Below, one piece after another: positions 50,943 to 64,000 of a stretch of DNA of 64,000 nt. Location: positions 310,001 to 374,000 of the forward strand of contig JAQGBZ010000023.1 of assembly GCA_034687125.1 (NCBI GenBank), in the 5' to 3' direction. This DNA comes from Neelides folsomi. Lineage: Eukaryota > Arthropoda > Collembola > Neelipleona > Neelidae. Made by a program: the position numbers and the translations under genes. The notes below the pieces were generated by a model. That model had not been told where the DNA came from and searched no databases. It saw only the letters and a list, made by a program, of their open reading frames with translations. Numbering within the stretch: the stretch's first letter is position 1; each line of letters begins with the position of its first letter.

Positions 50943-51923
50943 CTTGGCCAAAGTCCCAAAAGAATAAAATATCATGTGAAAAGTTGACACTACATACTTA
51001 TATACTACGGACTACTGAATAAAACATTTCCTCATCCTTCCACTTTGAGACGAATCCTCGAAGAGACACAAACATTCTATTAGTGAGGAAGTTGGTTCAA
51101 GAAGTTGAAAGGAATTCACTCGAGAGTTTCTTCCTTGGATATCAAAGTGTATTTCAGCTGAGTCTCTTATGAGAGTATAATACTTTTCCTATTTACTTTC
51201 AATCACTCCAATTGAGAACACAACCCGTTCTTCCCAGTCTCCGCATTCTTGTCAATTACATTCGACCCTTCTGCTTCACTCATCATCACCGATGAGCAAA
51301 AGACGTCAGTCTCTTATAAAACCAAGTGTCAAGCTTTAAGGAATTTAATTATTTATTATTGAGGTGGATAAACTGTACCATAGCCTTCTAACTCTAAACA
51401 GTGCAAAAAAGTTTTTTTCCTCGAATTTCCTTTGGTGTCAAATGTATTGATCTAAAAGAGTCTCAATTTTATAAGTTTATTGAATAAGAAAAGTTTTATT
51501 CAGGGTTATTTTGAGTTGGAGAAAAGCGTAAATAATATTTTTAATAAAGGGACTGTATAAATAAACGCAATTACTTAATTAAAACTACTTTAGTTTTTTA
51601 CTCCCATTAATATTTTAGACGGAAAGTTCTCCGAGTTTTCTCATTTGAATTCCGAAAGTGGAACCTTCGAGGTTAAAAATTGAACAACTTTGAAGGAGTT
51701 TTGAGGAAGTTGAAAGTGAGAGAGACCTTTGTGTTTAAGATCTTCATTCCTCTCCATGCATTATTTATCTCTTCATCATAATTCATAACTAAAAGGAGAC
51801 TTTTGTGATCCTCCAACTTTACTTCACTTTACCAACCACTCTGTTGTGACGAATATTGAATTGCTCAATCCCATCTCAAAAGAACTTCAAACTTAGCTCA
51901 GCAGAAGAAGAACCAGAGGAAAA

Positions 51924-54900
51924 ATGGAATTGAAGAAGTTCATGAGTCTCGTAAGTATAATTAAATACTCAAAGTAATCTTGGTATATAAATCATAAACT
52001 ATCTCCTGTTCCTTGTATCAACATGAAAGTCTTTTGTAATGGGTTTTGATGTATTTTTTTACCTGGTTCGTAAAAGAAAATGAATATTATTCCCATTTAA
52101 AACTCATCTACCTCCCATTTCATCCCATTTGCATATGAGGAGAGAAAATGGCTCGGAGGTAATCGAATTAAAAATTTAAATCTCATCCTGTCTCAACTTC
52201 CAAGAACCAAAAATTTTGAATGTGTGTTGCGAAGCGAAGCTCATTATATTACGATGCGAAAGACCTGAATGTACACCCTAACAATCTTCGCATTGATTTG
52301 CTTAACGAACAGTGTTAAGAAGTGCCGTTTGGGAAGGGATGATGATAATAATGAAATTAGATTGAAAGGAATTTGGAGTGACGGGCGAGTCGAAAAATAT
52401 TTTCTGGTGCATTTGTGAGTCAAGGCAGGGGTGTTCATATGAAGGATTCTTGAGGAAAAGGGCGAATCAAGTGAATTAAGGGGCACAAAGGGTCGGCGTG
52501 ATGAATTGTGGATAGAAATTTAAATCACTCGCTCTGTCCCATCATGAATCATTTTGGGAAAAGAGGATTGGAAAAAGAATTCCTCACCCACGACGTGACC
52601 GGCTTCAACGGAAACGTGGGACGGAAAAGAAATTTTTCTCTCTTTCCATCTCAACCCTCCACCTGTAATAAAAATCCACTCAAATTCAATTCACGACCTT
52701 CTTCACATTTCTGCCTACATTTCCATTTTACATTCTGGGCTCTTCTCATTCTTACATAACCACATAATGTTTGCATATCAAGACTGGCTATATTGGAAAT
52801 GATGTGAATTTATGCTTCTGAAGTTTTAAGTTTTTCCAATATAAAACAAGTATTATGCGAAAATGTCAATTGCAGTTGCCGAAAATATTTTTGACATTAT
52901 TTTTTGAATGCCTAAATATTTATTCTTTGAATACTTTCCCAAATATGCCAATTGGTGAAATGCATATTGAAGTTTGAAAAGAAATGAATGTAAATATTAT
53001 TTCCATTTTTTCTTTTTTATGATAAAAGATAAACTCGCAAGCTCCATAAACTTCGAAGATGCATTGACGTAAAAGAAGGATAAACCCATTCATAGTTTTT
53101 TTGTAATTGAATACAGTTAAAGAGTAATGGTAAAGATAACATTCATTCCCTTTTATTTTGTAATAATTTAGATCATCGCTCTAGTTCTAATTTGATTAAA
53201 ATTATGATGTAACTTAAAAACAAATATACCTACAAGTTTAATATTATTATCATATTTATTTATTTAAGGCCCAATTGTATACGCCTTCATTCTTCATTAA
53301 TTCTTCATCCAAATAATCTTACAGATAATTAGTTAGTTTTGGCAGGGTTTGGCAAAAATTTATGCTCAAACATTAGATGAATTTATGGATGTTGTTGGTC
53401 TGATAAAATTAGTAAATCATATTTAAAATTATATTCTACTGAAATATTTGAATTTTCCCATGCCCGAATGCTGAGTCAACACTTTGGGTATCTTAGGCAG
53501 GGAAAAGGAGGAAAAGACTGCAGGGCTTTTGCTGGCTTCCGCTGATGGGCAATTATGAAAAAGCTCCGAAAATGAGCTGAAGAAGGTAAAGAGGGAATTG
53601 GGGGATTGATGCAGTGGCTGGAGAAGGATGATGAAAAAGAAGATGATAATAATTATATGCTAAGAACCTTCCTTTCTCCTCTTCAATTTCCTCAGCGAAG
53701 AAACTCATTCCACTTTGCATATTATTTCCAACCCGGAGAAATTGCTGAACTTTGCTCTCCTCATCAATTAAACTCGAGGAGGGAAAGAGTTGCGGCGGAA
53801 CAAACTTGAACATATTAATAATAAACCCTCCTAACTCCTCTAGAAGTATCATAAAAAGTAATAGGACAAAAATCGGTTCTTCCCTTTCATTTTACGAGAT
53901 TTATTAAAATAGTAAATTATAGTCTTAGTTTGTCCAAGCCCATTAGTTAATTAAACCTTAAAATTATCTCATTTAGCCTGGAGGATTCAAAGGATTTGCT
54001 CTAATCCTCCTCCTCTCATCTTCATCATATGCTTATCTTGCTCCAGAAGTTTGAAACTGCAGAGGTTCTCATTTACCTAATTGCTCTCAATCCTTCACTA
54101 AAGTTCATTTGTCATTCTGAACTCTCATTAAAGTGCGAGGGGTGAGGGAGAAGTTGATGAGAGGTTTGAGAGTTGTTAATAAATTAATGAGAGTTCGGAG
54201 AGAGAAAGTGGTCAAGGGGATCTGTTAATGGTTTCCTCCCCTTAGGAAAACACCTTCATCAATGATTCACCAGAGACTGACGCAGTTCAACGAGGAGACT
54301 GAGTAATGAACAGATCTCAGATATCAAAAGCAGCTTACAAGTAGAGATGAGATATCTCATAGAGTTAACGACGATGAAAGGAGTGATCTTTCTTTTAACT
54401 ATTTTATGTAATATCATCACTATAGACTAACACACTACCAACACATGTATTTACTTCATTTTGAGAATTCCATCCTCTCTTAATGTCAGTCGGATCGGAG
54501 ATCATTACATCCGAACCAACACAGATTCTTCAAACGTGTCGTTAATTATTATTATGAAAATGTGTAAACTTAAAATCACGAATTTGTTAATTATGGTAAT
54601 TTGGGTAATTTTATTAAAACAAACTTCGTGTTAGAAATTGAAGCTAAACAGACACAGATAATCCCATACTGATATAACATTGTACTTTGAATAGGATAGG
54701 ATAGGATTTGTACTTGCATTCACAGATAGTATGTACTAGAGTTGTATAATTTGTATATGGCACATTTATCAATATGTTCATTTTATTCATACTTACAGTA
54801 CAACCGAGCTTTACTCATATTGGTATTAGAATTCAAACCTAGATCGTACAAATCTTCAGATCTCTTTGTATACTTACCTGAATCAACACTTTAAAAAAGA

Positions 54901-57222
54901 GCTTAACTCTTTAATTATGATAGGTGTATTGTTTATACCTGACATAGTACATAATATACTTAAATACCTACGCAGAATACTACTTACATACAATTGTATT
55001 TGCATGTATAATTTATACAATTAATCCTGTACTCGATTACTCATTAACACGAACACAAGGCTCATCTGGCATAGCGATTAATTTAACACATCGAATAGCG
55101 TCATTCTCGTTGCTTAACCTTTTAAAATGAGGATCTCTAGAGTTGATGAGATCATAAAAATAATTTAACGATTGCTTTCAAAATCTTGGGTTTTCCAAGG
55201 ATTATTTTCACCTCACTGTCAGAATAAAATTGACTACGTATTCCAATGATGGCTGTTCAAATGTTCATACAAATATTAGATACTTACACATTACTAAATC
55301 TTTATCTATGTTCGAATGTTTAAAGTACACCAATGAACAAATGAAGTTATATATGTCAGTCAACTAAATACTTAATTGAAGGTCTAGGTCTAGAGTAAGG
55401 ATGTTGACATTGGTAATTGTAAATAAAATAAAATTACAATAGGAACCAAATGGTAAACGATTTATTTTTTAGGGTTTGTTAAACCCTTTACCTGAAGTAT
55501 TCTTAAGGATTGTGACTTGTGACTAAATCTGCCAAAAAATATTTATGATACAAGAAGTGTTTTAAAATTCACAAACACTGCTGTTTAAGTTTAACGTCAT
55601 CATCTCATCGTCATTTTTCAAATTTATGCAAAAGTTTATATGTTGGAGATTTAACAAAAGTGAATAGGTTTGTAAATTGGAAAATTGAACAAAAATTTTG
55701 CACAATTTAACCGATGCATAACATAAATGTTTATCTGTATTATGTCGAGGTATGTCTATGTAATAATCTTTTATATGCTTCCATTAAACATTACACATTA
55801 AAGACATTAACATTAAATGAAAATGAGCCATTTTCCTGTTCTTCTTTGAGGCAATGTGAGGTATAAAAATGTTAACAATCTTCCCATCTTCCGAAGGCAA
55901 ACTCCTCATTTCACTTTATGGTCCTCTCATCCGAGCAATCTCTTTAGACATCAACTCTCTTATTATCCCAAACAGTCATTGCAATAAGAAAAAAGAATTT
56001 CGCCCGAAACATTAATTTTTTGATCCGGATAACCAATACAGATCATTTTTAAATTAATATTAAATTTCTTGCACTTTAATTAGAACTGTAAAATACACCG
56101 ATTGTAAATGGAACTGTAAATTGATTGTGGGAGTTGTTATATTTATGTATGTATTGGGTCAGGTGTAAAAGACTTTTAGCGTGAGAATGGATTTTGAAAC
56201 ATTGTTCTTTATTTATTTATCGTTTCGTAGGTTCTCTTTGGCGTGCTGATAGGAGTGAGTTGTGTGTCGGGTCGGGCGCGGAGGAGTCATCATGGGCACA
56301 ATCATCACAATGGACATCTTCACGCCCACCACGACCAGACGCTGGCAGAAAATGAGGAGGATGATGAGGATGGGCGACACGCCTATCTTATGAGACCAAT
56401 TCCAAAGAAAGAGGCTGCTGAAGATGAAGACTCCACTCTAACTCAAGGTAGTAAAATGATACACATGCTTAACATGATTAAATGATTTTTACAATTGTGA
56501 ATGAGTGCACAGATGTCTTTAAATCTTAAACAAACTATTCAGTATACATTGGACTGAATGCTTCCTACTTCATATAAGTGAATAAATATGTCTCATTTTT
56601 TGCATATTGTATATTGAGTTTATATTATCAATTTTTAATTTTCAGCCTTTGAAAAACACATGAAATCAGATAAAAATCTTTCAAGAGCTCATGGTAAGAA
56701 ATGCTTATATGATTTGGTGATGAATTATTTATTGGTGATGTTTATGATAATTACAATAATTAATATGTAGTATTTTCTAAAGATCAGGTGATTTTTTTTC
56801 TTATCACAGATGTTTACGCATATAAGCTACCAAGCAATTTATGGTTCATTGTGCGATACGTAAGGAACCAGGACGGAAACTTGGAAAAGTACATGTAAGT
56901 CTCCCACGCTGTTATTTTGATATTTATTAACAACCTTAATATTTATGTACTTCAGTGTAAGTGCCAAGTGCCACACTTCCTAGCTATATTTTATTTATGG
57001 CCTATATTACATCTTGGGCTGTTTGATATCTCAAACACCTCAATTTTGTCCCTTTAATCTTTGAATTTTTAAACCATGAAATCATATTTTGTATTTAGGA
57101 ACATTGTGGACAGCTTCACAAGCTACCTTGACAAGATGGACAAGGAAGTCAAGAGCGTGTCGGTGAATGTGAAAGGAGTCGAGACGGTGTTCCGGCTTAC
57201 GACGAAACCCTCTTCGCGTTAA
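51924..57222 (+). CDS. His-rich secreted protein, unknown function
   Basis: Five exons in phase: 51924-51950, 56231-56447, 56646-56693, 56810-56894 and 57099-57222, 166 residues. The signal peptide is split by a 4.3 kb first intron: MELKKFMSL, then VLFGVLIGVSCVSG. The mature part begins with a basic RARR site, followed by a His-rich run (HHGHNHHNGHLHAHH) that could bind Zn or Cu. Next is an acidic segment (ENEEDDEDG), then a compact C-terminal domain with NLWFIVRYVRNQDGN and two short helices ending in KPSSR. Polyadenylation signals lie at about 57515-57535. I do not recognise the family; a secreted metal-binding or cuticle protein is possible. Confidence 0.72.
51951..56230 (+). other. 4.3 kb first intron of the His-rich protein gene
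   Basis: Starts GTAAGT after the nine-codon exon and ends TTTCGTAG. GC-richer islands at about 52230-52760, 53470-53830 and 54000-54330 show frames on both strands but no domains; they could be enhancers or alternative first exons. A short GGATA repeat lies at about 54694-54710. Confidence 0.5.
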
Positions 57223-60200
57223 CAAACCCAACAAAGGAATTATCTTTAATCCTGTATGGCTCCACCATGTGTATTTTTACTCTCCCACCTGGCGCCTTCT
57301 CGTTAAGCTTAAAACATATTTACACTGACTTAATATTTATTCTTCATCTTCCATCACATCACACCGGCGCCGAGCTCCTTTAAATATAGAAATGTACAGT
57401 GTGAATTTCATGTATATTGGACCTCCGTTTCCTCCTCGTTCATTTTAATTTAATGTTTCAAGACGACTATGATTCATAGAGATCCAATTGTTTCACATTA
57501 ATTTGTGCCAAGAAAATAAAACTCAATAAAATATTCATGGTCGACCATATGCGACTACTTACTTAAAACTTATATACTAATTAATATATTCAATATTAAA
57601 ATTATATGTATACTCGATCATTAGGTGTATGTAAGATATTACTACTACTAATTTAAACATGACGAACAAAAAATTTATAAAAAATTAAGTAAATATGTTA
57701 TATATAGGCATTTTAAAAGTTTATCGAATTAAATCCTGATTATACCATTTAAATTATATGTAATGCAACGTTCATATAGATAATAGATATGAAATACAGT
57801 TAAATACTCTCTGTTCTTTATAAGTTCCTGTTAAATATTGGCAAATGTAGCATAAAATGTTATTTTATTAAATATTAAATAACAGTTATTAAAAAATATT
57901 TTTGTTCATCAAGTTTATCATCAAACTCCTTTTTACAATTTCTTAAAAAATCACTGGTTAATTTTCATTTTTGAGAACAGTTTAATCAAATTAGTATTAA
58001 GATGAAAATAGCAGATGAAGATTCTCAAAGGACATATTCGTTCTTAAGGGCATAAAGGGTCGGTGATTGTATGCGTATTTAATATATCTTGTTGAGTAGT
58101 AGTACGTAAAATTAATGCCTCAACTCTTTATTAAACTTTATTTATGCATGTAATTGTAGGCGAGTGGATATGAACATGACTAACAACTTATGAGATTCTT
58201 TCTTCTTTAATGGGAATTTCCCTCATGTTTCCTCGCTTTCTTCATCCATGCCCGCATAGCCTAATTATTTAATAAGGAATGATATGCCACACTCAAGCGC
58301 TTACTCTATCCTGTAGCCCATAGAACAAGGAGAAACTTTAGACATTTTCCAAAAAAGAGAAATAAAGAAGTTTGTATGTTTACCTAATCTCGAACCCATT
58401 TTTTTAAAATGTATTTTTCATACATGACAAACTGGGAAGAACGAATTTTCATAATTAATACTCATACACTTATGTAAGGTAAGTATTTACAATAATGTAT
58501 GTATACAGTTTATACAATTAAGGCAGAGTATATTATAAAATCTGTATAGAAGATTACGAAGCATGAAAAGTATGGATACATCAAAACTCATGTTTATAGC
58601 TCATGTAAAAAATATTTACAATTTGGCAATTTCTCAATTCATGAATTGTATGCGAAGAAATGCTTAATAAACTCTTTAACTTTTAAACTTTAGGTTAATC
58701 GTATTTAAAGAAAATCATGTTTTGTAAAATAGACAAAACTTAAATTTATGTTCGGGCGATTTAGACCATTGAAAATGTATCATGAAAAGAGATTAAACAA
58801 ATCAAAAAAATTGTATCTGATAACAATATCAAGTTTTGGCATATTGGATTCAGCAATGCAGGCAAAATAGATAAAGTATGCAAGAGAATAAAAATACATT
58901 CGGGTCGATGGGATTAACATTTCTTTCATATTTCTTTATTCGCCTAGCTTTTAAGCTTCATTAACATACACATTTAAACTTCACTAAACCATTTTTTCGA
59001 AAAGCATAGATTTGAAGAAATGAGGCAATAAGAAGATCCAATGCATTAATGACAATGGATCAACCTATTCCTTGTCCATGATAGGTACTTGTATTTTGAT
59101 AAAGCGATTAGGTGTATAACCTTATACAATATTTAATTACATTACATAATTAGCTAAATATTTCACTGTTTTAAACAACTACAGATACATACCTAATTAT
59201 ACTTATATTACACGAATGGATTTAATCGAATTCATTAAAATTAACTTTTTATTAAATATTTATGTAAGTACATTATAAAGGCCTTCAATTTTAAATTTTA
59301 CGCCCCATACGGTCACAACTTGGGAGGTGTACAAGAAAAATATTATTATGCAAAGATATCGTTTCACCATTAAAGTTAACTAATAAATTTAAATGCATTA
59401 ACTTGGTTTAATAATGCATTCGTTTATTGAAGTAGTTGTAATGAATCCTTGTTTAATATCAAAATCAAACAATTCTCTTACAATTGCTAAATTATTCTGA
59501 TGTTAGTATTCATTTGCCGGCAAAATATTTGTTCGAATATAAGCCATTTAAAAGCTCATCGGCTAAAATTCATATAAATTCTATCGACAAAGATATGATA
59601 TAATCTAATTATAATATAGCGAATTACAATTTTATACAAAACAACGGTGTAGATAGGTACGCATTTTTATATTTGATATAGATAAATACCAAATGCATTA
59701 ACTTTTTAATTGACACTTATACAGCAATTATAAATTAAATTAATTATTATAGTAAAGCTTGGCGGATTTACTTTTACATTAATAAATGTAATTATTGTTT
59801 TACATTCGTGAAATAATTTTATTTAAAATCTTCATCATTATTGTTCTCATTCTTGCTGTCTTTTATCAAGTATTAATACGCAACTAAATTCAACAATGAA
59901 ACATTTAAAAGTACCAATTTTCAATCTAAAATATACAATTTTCATAATTATAAACAGAAACGAAATAAAACATTTTAAAAAATTTAATAAAAACATTAAA
60001 ATGGTTAAACAATAATTAATGTGCTGATAGAACATTCAACATATTATTATTTAGATTTTACTGAATTAGAGTATTTTTATAAACAAAATTGATAAAACTA
60101 AAAAATATATTTAAGACGTTGTTTCTGATATCTCTTGACATCGTGTATATTACTTTATACATAAAACATGTTGATGTTTACTTTTTGGGATACGAATGCA

Positions 60201-61434
60201 TAGTTAAAAAACTTCGAACGAGGAGACAACGCATGAGAAAATGAAATCAAAACTGTTTCCACAAAATATTTCGGAAACAAATTTGCTTTCTATTTTAAAT
60301 TGTCTTAGGCAAAATCACAGAATAGGATTAGAAGATATTTGAAAACTAACTGTTCAAGTTAGCAAGTAGACAGTTCAAAGATTGAAGTTTAGAGAATTAT
60401 AGATTTTCGTTAAAAGGCGATTTTGAGCAATGAAAGGCGATTCAAATGATAATAAATATCAAAAGAACTTTTGTTACATAATACTAATTACTAAAATTTT
60501 ATACTGAACATATCTAGTAAAGTTTAACTATTGTATTCCTAAATTTTACGTGTTTTAATATAATTATGTATAAAACACCGAGTAAGATTATACCTTTAGT
60601 ACATTAGATGTTTTTACTCACTATTTTATAATATTTATCTTTTAGAAAATAAAAATCTTTTGATTGATCTGAAATTGTTTGTTAAAATTGAAATATCTGC
60701 TACAAACTACAACTAATAAAACATACTTTAATAGTTTTCGATCTATTATCATCAATATTGGATTTAGCAGTAATCTGTAATATGTAAACCCTTACCTAAA
60801 GCTACAAAATGATTAGAATAGTTGAAGTTGTGTAGTAGTTATTGAATACTATAACTGACCTTTTATATATAAATATATCTGCCTCGTAAGTTTAATTCTT
60901 ATAAGAAAATAAGTAGGTATTAACAGTATACTAATATAAGTAGGAACTTTCCATCAACTTACTTAAACATCGTATCTATATAATTATCCATCTACTTTTT
61001 CTTTGAATGCAATGCAAATGTTAAAATACTTTATATTGAACATAGCAATTATGTAATTGAAATAATGGTAAAATGAAACACTGATGGTAAAATGAAGTAA
61101 CACCATTTTAAAAATAAGTTCTCGTTTGCAAAGTACTACCTCTACTCTATATAGCTTAAATATTCCCTATATGCATGCTCAAAAGCAAATATCTAGCAAA
61201 ATTATTACAATTTTAAGAGTGAAAAATTAGCATATGAAGAAGAATCTAAAGCGAAAAAATTGCTATTATAAAGATTATAAAGAATGGATTAGAAAAGAAA
61301 GTGTTTTTGCCTAAACTGAAAAACCAAAAAACCCATTGCAAATTGATGTTATTTGGTTGATGAAAGACAAATCTTCAACTTCAATTTTGAAATGGGTATC
61401 AAGGTTCCTCCTCTCATGCGTTGTCGGCTAATAG
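57223..61434. other. Gene-poor intergenic stretch
   Basis: Tail-to-tail space between the His-rich gene and ethanolaminephosphotransferase. AT-rich; beyond the 3' UTRs I see no coding frame, RNA gene or clear repeat. Confidence 0.5.
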
Positions 61435-62894
61435 TCAATCGCTCCTATCTTTAATCTTGAAACACTCGATGTGAAAATGCTTGCACATTTGTCGTACCTA
61501 AATGGCAAAAATATTTGATTAAATACTTACAATAATTGTTAAAAAATAATATATTTTTATCATTGGCATAATCTATAATTTTATATGATCTATTTAGACT
61601 TACAACATAAACTCCGTAGTGAATTTGAGTAAGTGTTGAAAGTACGGCAAGGGCGTAAACAGCCGTAACTTCAAAAGAAAGCCCGGGTCTTAAAAGGACG
61701 GAGACGGTGGCTAGTGATGAAACGGGAAAGAGGAGCCAATCAAATGTTTCGCAATCCGTCGAACTCATTTGAGCCACGATTAACCGACAGCAAATATGAC
61801 TGAACACTGTTCCAACCATATAAAAGAAACATCTTGGTTGACTCGAGAGAACATCTCCTGGTGACCCAAACACCCACAATGTTGTAACAGCCATGAGGAT
61901 GATTGAGGAATAGAGTGGCCGAAATGCTTCAACTAAGGGACGTTGCTTTCCAGTCCCATCTCGATATGACCTAAAACAAAATATTATTAGATTATTATTA
62001 AGAAATCTAACGATAGCATTATGGTTCAATGGTACAAAGTCAGAATTGAAATATGAATTGTACTTGTAAACGTTGAAACAAGCTACCGGCATCGAAAGTC
62101 CAATAGATCCAGCATATAGAAGAAATTCAACCATGTTTCCACTTGTAAGGTAACCACCAGGCAAATAAAATTGCCAAATGTTATCACCTCCAAATGAACT
62201 TATAATAAAGACGATGAAACACGCCTGTAAATAAAAAAAGTTAAATTAGTCATTGGCATTATTTTGAAGAGAGTAACATAATACTTTTATGTAAATAATA
62301 TTTATAAAATATATTATTTTTATACTCACAAGCATGGATGCATCGTAGCCCCAAGGAAGATACAAAACTCCAGTATTGTATTTCTCCCAATGAGAAAAGA
62401 TGAAATTGAAAAAGACATTCCAGTAACAGAAAAACATCCGCTTAATGCTAATAGAAAATGGACCTCGACCGAAAACCGAATAAAGCCCAGTGGGGATAAA
62501 AACGGTTGTCCACGAGTCTAAACCATGGTCAAATAATTCTCCTAAAGGTCCCGAAGAACCGGTTCGCCTAGCTTGCTTCCCATCGATTCCATCTATTAAA
62601 TTTAAATACGCCATATTAAAATACGTTCAAAAAATAATTTTATAAACAGTAGATAATTAAAAAGAGATATTATTAGACGCATGTTAAATAATTACCCAAA
62701 GTATGGGCCATGAATAAGTTGAAAGCTGCGAGTATCCAAACCCATCTTGGAATCGGAGGCCAAGTTGAACTCCCGTCTTCTGAACTACTTGCCACAAAAT
62801 GATAGTCGTAAATAGAAAGTAGAACGAAATTCGCGACAGTGAATAGAAATCCAGCAAAGGTTAGGACATTTGGAGCAATCCACATCGGACATAT
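61435..62894 (-). CDS. EPT1: Ethanolaminephosphotransferase 1 (SELENOI family), 5' end missing
   Basis: Five exons in phase: 62894-62696, 62592-62330, 62224-62064, 61970-61604 and 61497-61435, 350 residues. It transfers phosphoethanolamine from CDP-ethanolamine to diacylglycerol in the ER/Golgi, making phosphatidylethanolamine. The first visible exon begins [17 protein letters not shown]. The CDP-alcohol phosphotransferase motif DGx2ARx8Gx3Dx3D is complete (DGKQARRTG ... GELFDHGLD). Then [20 protein letters not shown] and several membrane spans follow. The tail ends [17 protein letters not shown] and stop, with no TGA-coded selenocysteine extension as in vertebrates. Roughly 45-50 N-terminal residues are missing, so an exon lies further upstream, probably outside the window. 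Confidence 0.92.
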
Positions 62895-64000
62895 CTAAAA
62901 TGAAAACATTTTTTTAAATCCAGTCTCATCAATCATTAGCATTTAAATAGGAAACTATATATAAATATAGTTATTATAGATTTATTCAATTTACTAATAG
63001 TTCTATATAAATGTTATAATAAAATATATCAGAATACTCATTCTCATCTAAAGTCTCTTATCGTTCTCACAATACAGATAGATAGGCTCTCAGGTAGGCA
63101 CATATAAATATTTTGTATTTATCTATACTAAATGAATTTCAGTCTTACAGAATAATGTAGATATTAGACAGCTATGAACAAAAAATAAAAATAACAATGA
63201 AAAAAAGAATAAAAGATCAGTAAGAGCATTTAAGATAGTGTATCGATATTGAGTAAGGCTTAAATTAGTTGTTTAAATACATAACATACATTGAATACAT
63301 ACATGCATATGCACATTGATACTTATATTAGAGTCTGAAGTCTAAAAATTTGTTGAGCCAATAGGATTTAACATTAACCTTCATTCTGAATCACAGATAA
63401 AATTAATGAAAAACACCTTATTCAATTCATATCACTTGCTCACATTTGGTTTTTTAACCTTGATTTAAGCTAAAAGGCTAAAACTGCAAGCTCAACAATT
63501 AGAATCATATTTTAAAATTCTTAAGTTTTATTAAGATCAATAATTCCTCTATTTAAAATATGATTTGAAAGGGTGATGACTTGGCATAAACTTTTAAACG
63601 TTTAACACACGATACAATAATTGCGCCCTGTAGGGCCTTCCTATCTTTAATATTGAATGATATCAAATAGGCACGTAATTACATAAAATAAAAGCATTGA
63701 ATTATAAGGAAAAGATTAAGAAGAAAAATTTAGTTGAGGAAAGTTGATATAAGTTTGCAGGATGGATACACGCATTATCATAAAGATGTTTTTAAATGTC
63801 AATTGAGGAATGGAATTGGGTATTAGAAATCAACTGCAATTTGCACTTTGCTTTTTATGATTTTATAACTCGTCTTTAAACTCACAATAATGTTAACTAT
63901 GCATATATTATATTAAAATTAATATCAAATAACTCTTTGACAGAAAATAACAAGCAATATTTATTGTTGGTTTTCAATTTCAAATATCATTCATTCATTC
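62895..64000. other. Intron or 5' flank of EPT1
   Basis: Probably the intron leading to the missing N-terminal exon. I searched the minus strand for the expected start and did not find it. AT-rich, no other feature. Confidence 0.45.

Overview
This window is nuclear DNA from an AT-rich metazoan genome, most likely an arthropod. The genes have many short introns of about 50-120 bp with GT..AG borders. Supporting signs are an ecdysteroid-kinase-like (EcKL) gene, an ethanolaminephosphotransferase without a selenocysteine tail, and small TA-flanked inverted-repeat elements. I cannot name the order or species. There are no bacterial features, CRISPR arrays, rRNAs or convincing tRNAs. Gene models were built by hand from splice signals and reading-frame phase, so exon borders may be off by a few bases.

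The left part (1-27.6 kb) is compact. In order it holds: the first coding exon of a GPKOW-like spliceosomal G-patch protein (-); an ODR-4 family membrane protein (-, 8 exons); a SNAPC4-like Myb-repeat subunit of the snRNA activating complex (+, 9 exons); the checkpoint protein MAD2 (-, 5 exons); a secreted/membrane protein of unknown function (+); TMEM186 (-); mitochondrial ribosomal protein mL63/MRPL57 (+); a small Thr/Pro-rich secreted mucin-like protein (-); a large Slac2/exophilin-type Rab effector with two Ig-like segments (-, at least 15 exons); and an intronless basic Arg/Pro/Met-rich protein (-). Several neighbours are head-to-head over short promoters: ODR4/SNAPC4, MAD2/unknown secreted protein and TMEM186/MRPL57.

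The right part (27.6-64 kb) is gene-poor. It holds a divergent Rab-like GTPase (+), an EcKL kinase (+) whose start lies 49 bp from a mobile element, part of an unidentified minus-strand gene near 50-51 kb, a His-rich secreted protein with a 4.3 kb first intron (+), and ethanolaminephosphotransferase 1 (-, 5' end outside the window). Between them are long AT-rich stretches with a few GC-richer islands and isolated exon-like segments.

The clearest structural discovery is a pair of nested inverted-repeat elements upstream of the EcKL gene. A 292-bp element with 32-bp terminal inverted repeats sits in one arm of a larger fold-back element. The intact other arm preserves the empty site, which proves a TA target duplication. 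The most unusual gene is the Rab effector, which combines an N-terminal SHD/FYVE-type zinc finger with Ig-like domains.

No operons or multi-gene cassettes are evident; the genes are mostly unrelated housekeeping functions (snRNA transcription, splicing, spindle checkpoint, mitochondrial translation and complex I assembly, phospholipid synthesis) plus lineage-specific secreted proteins.
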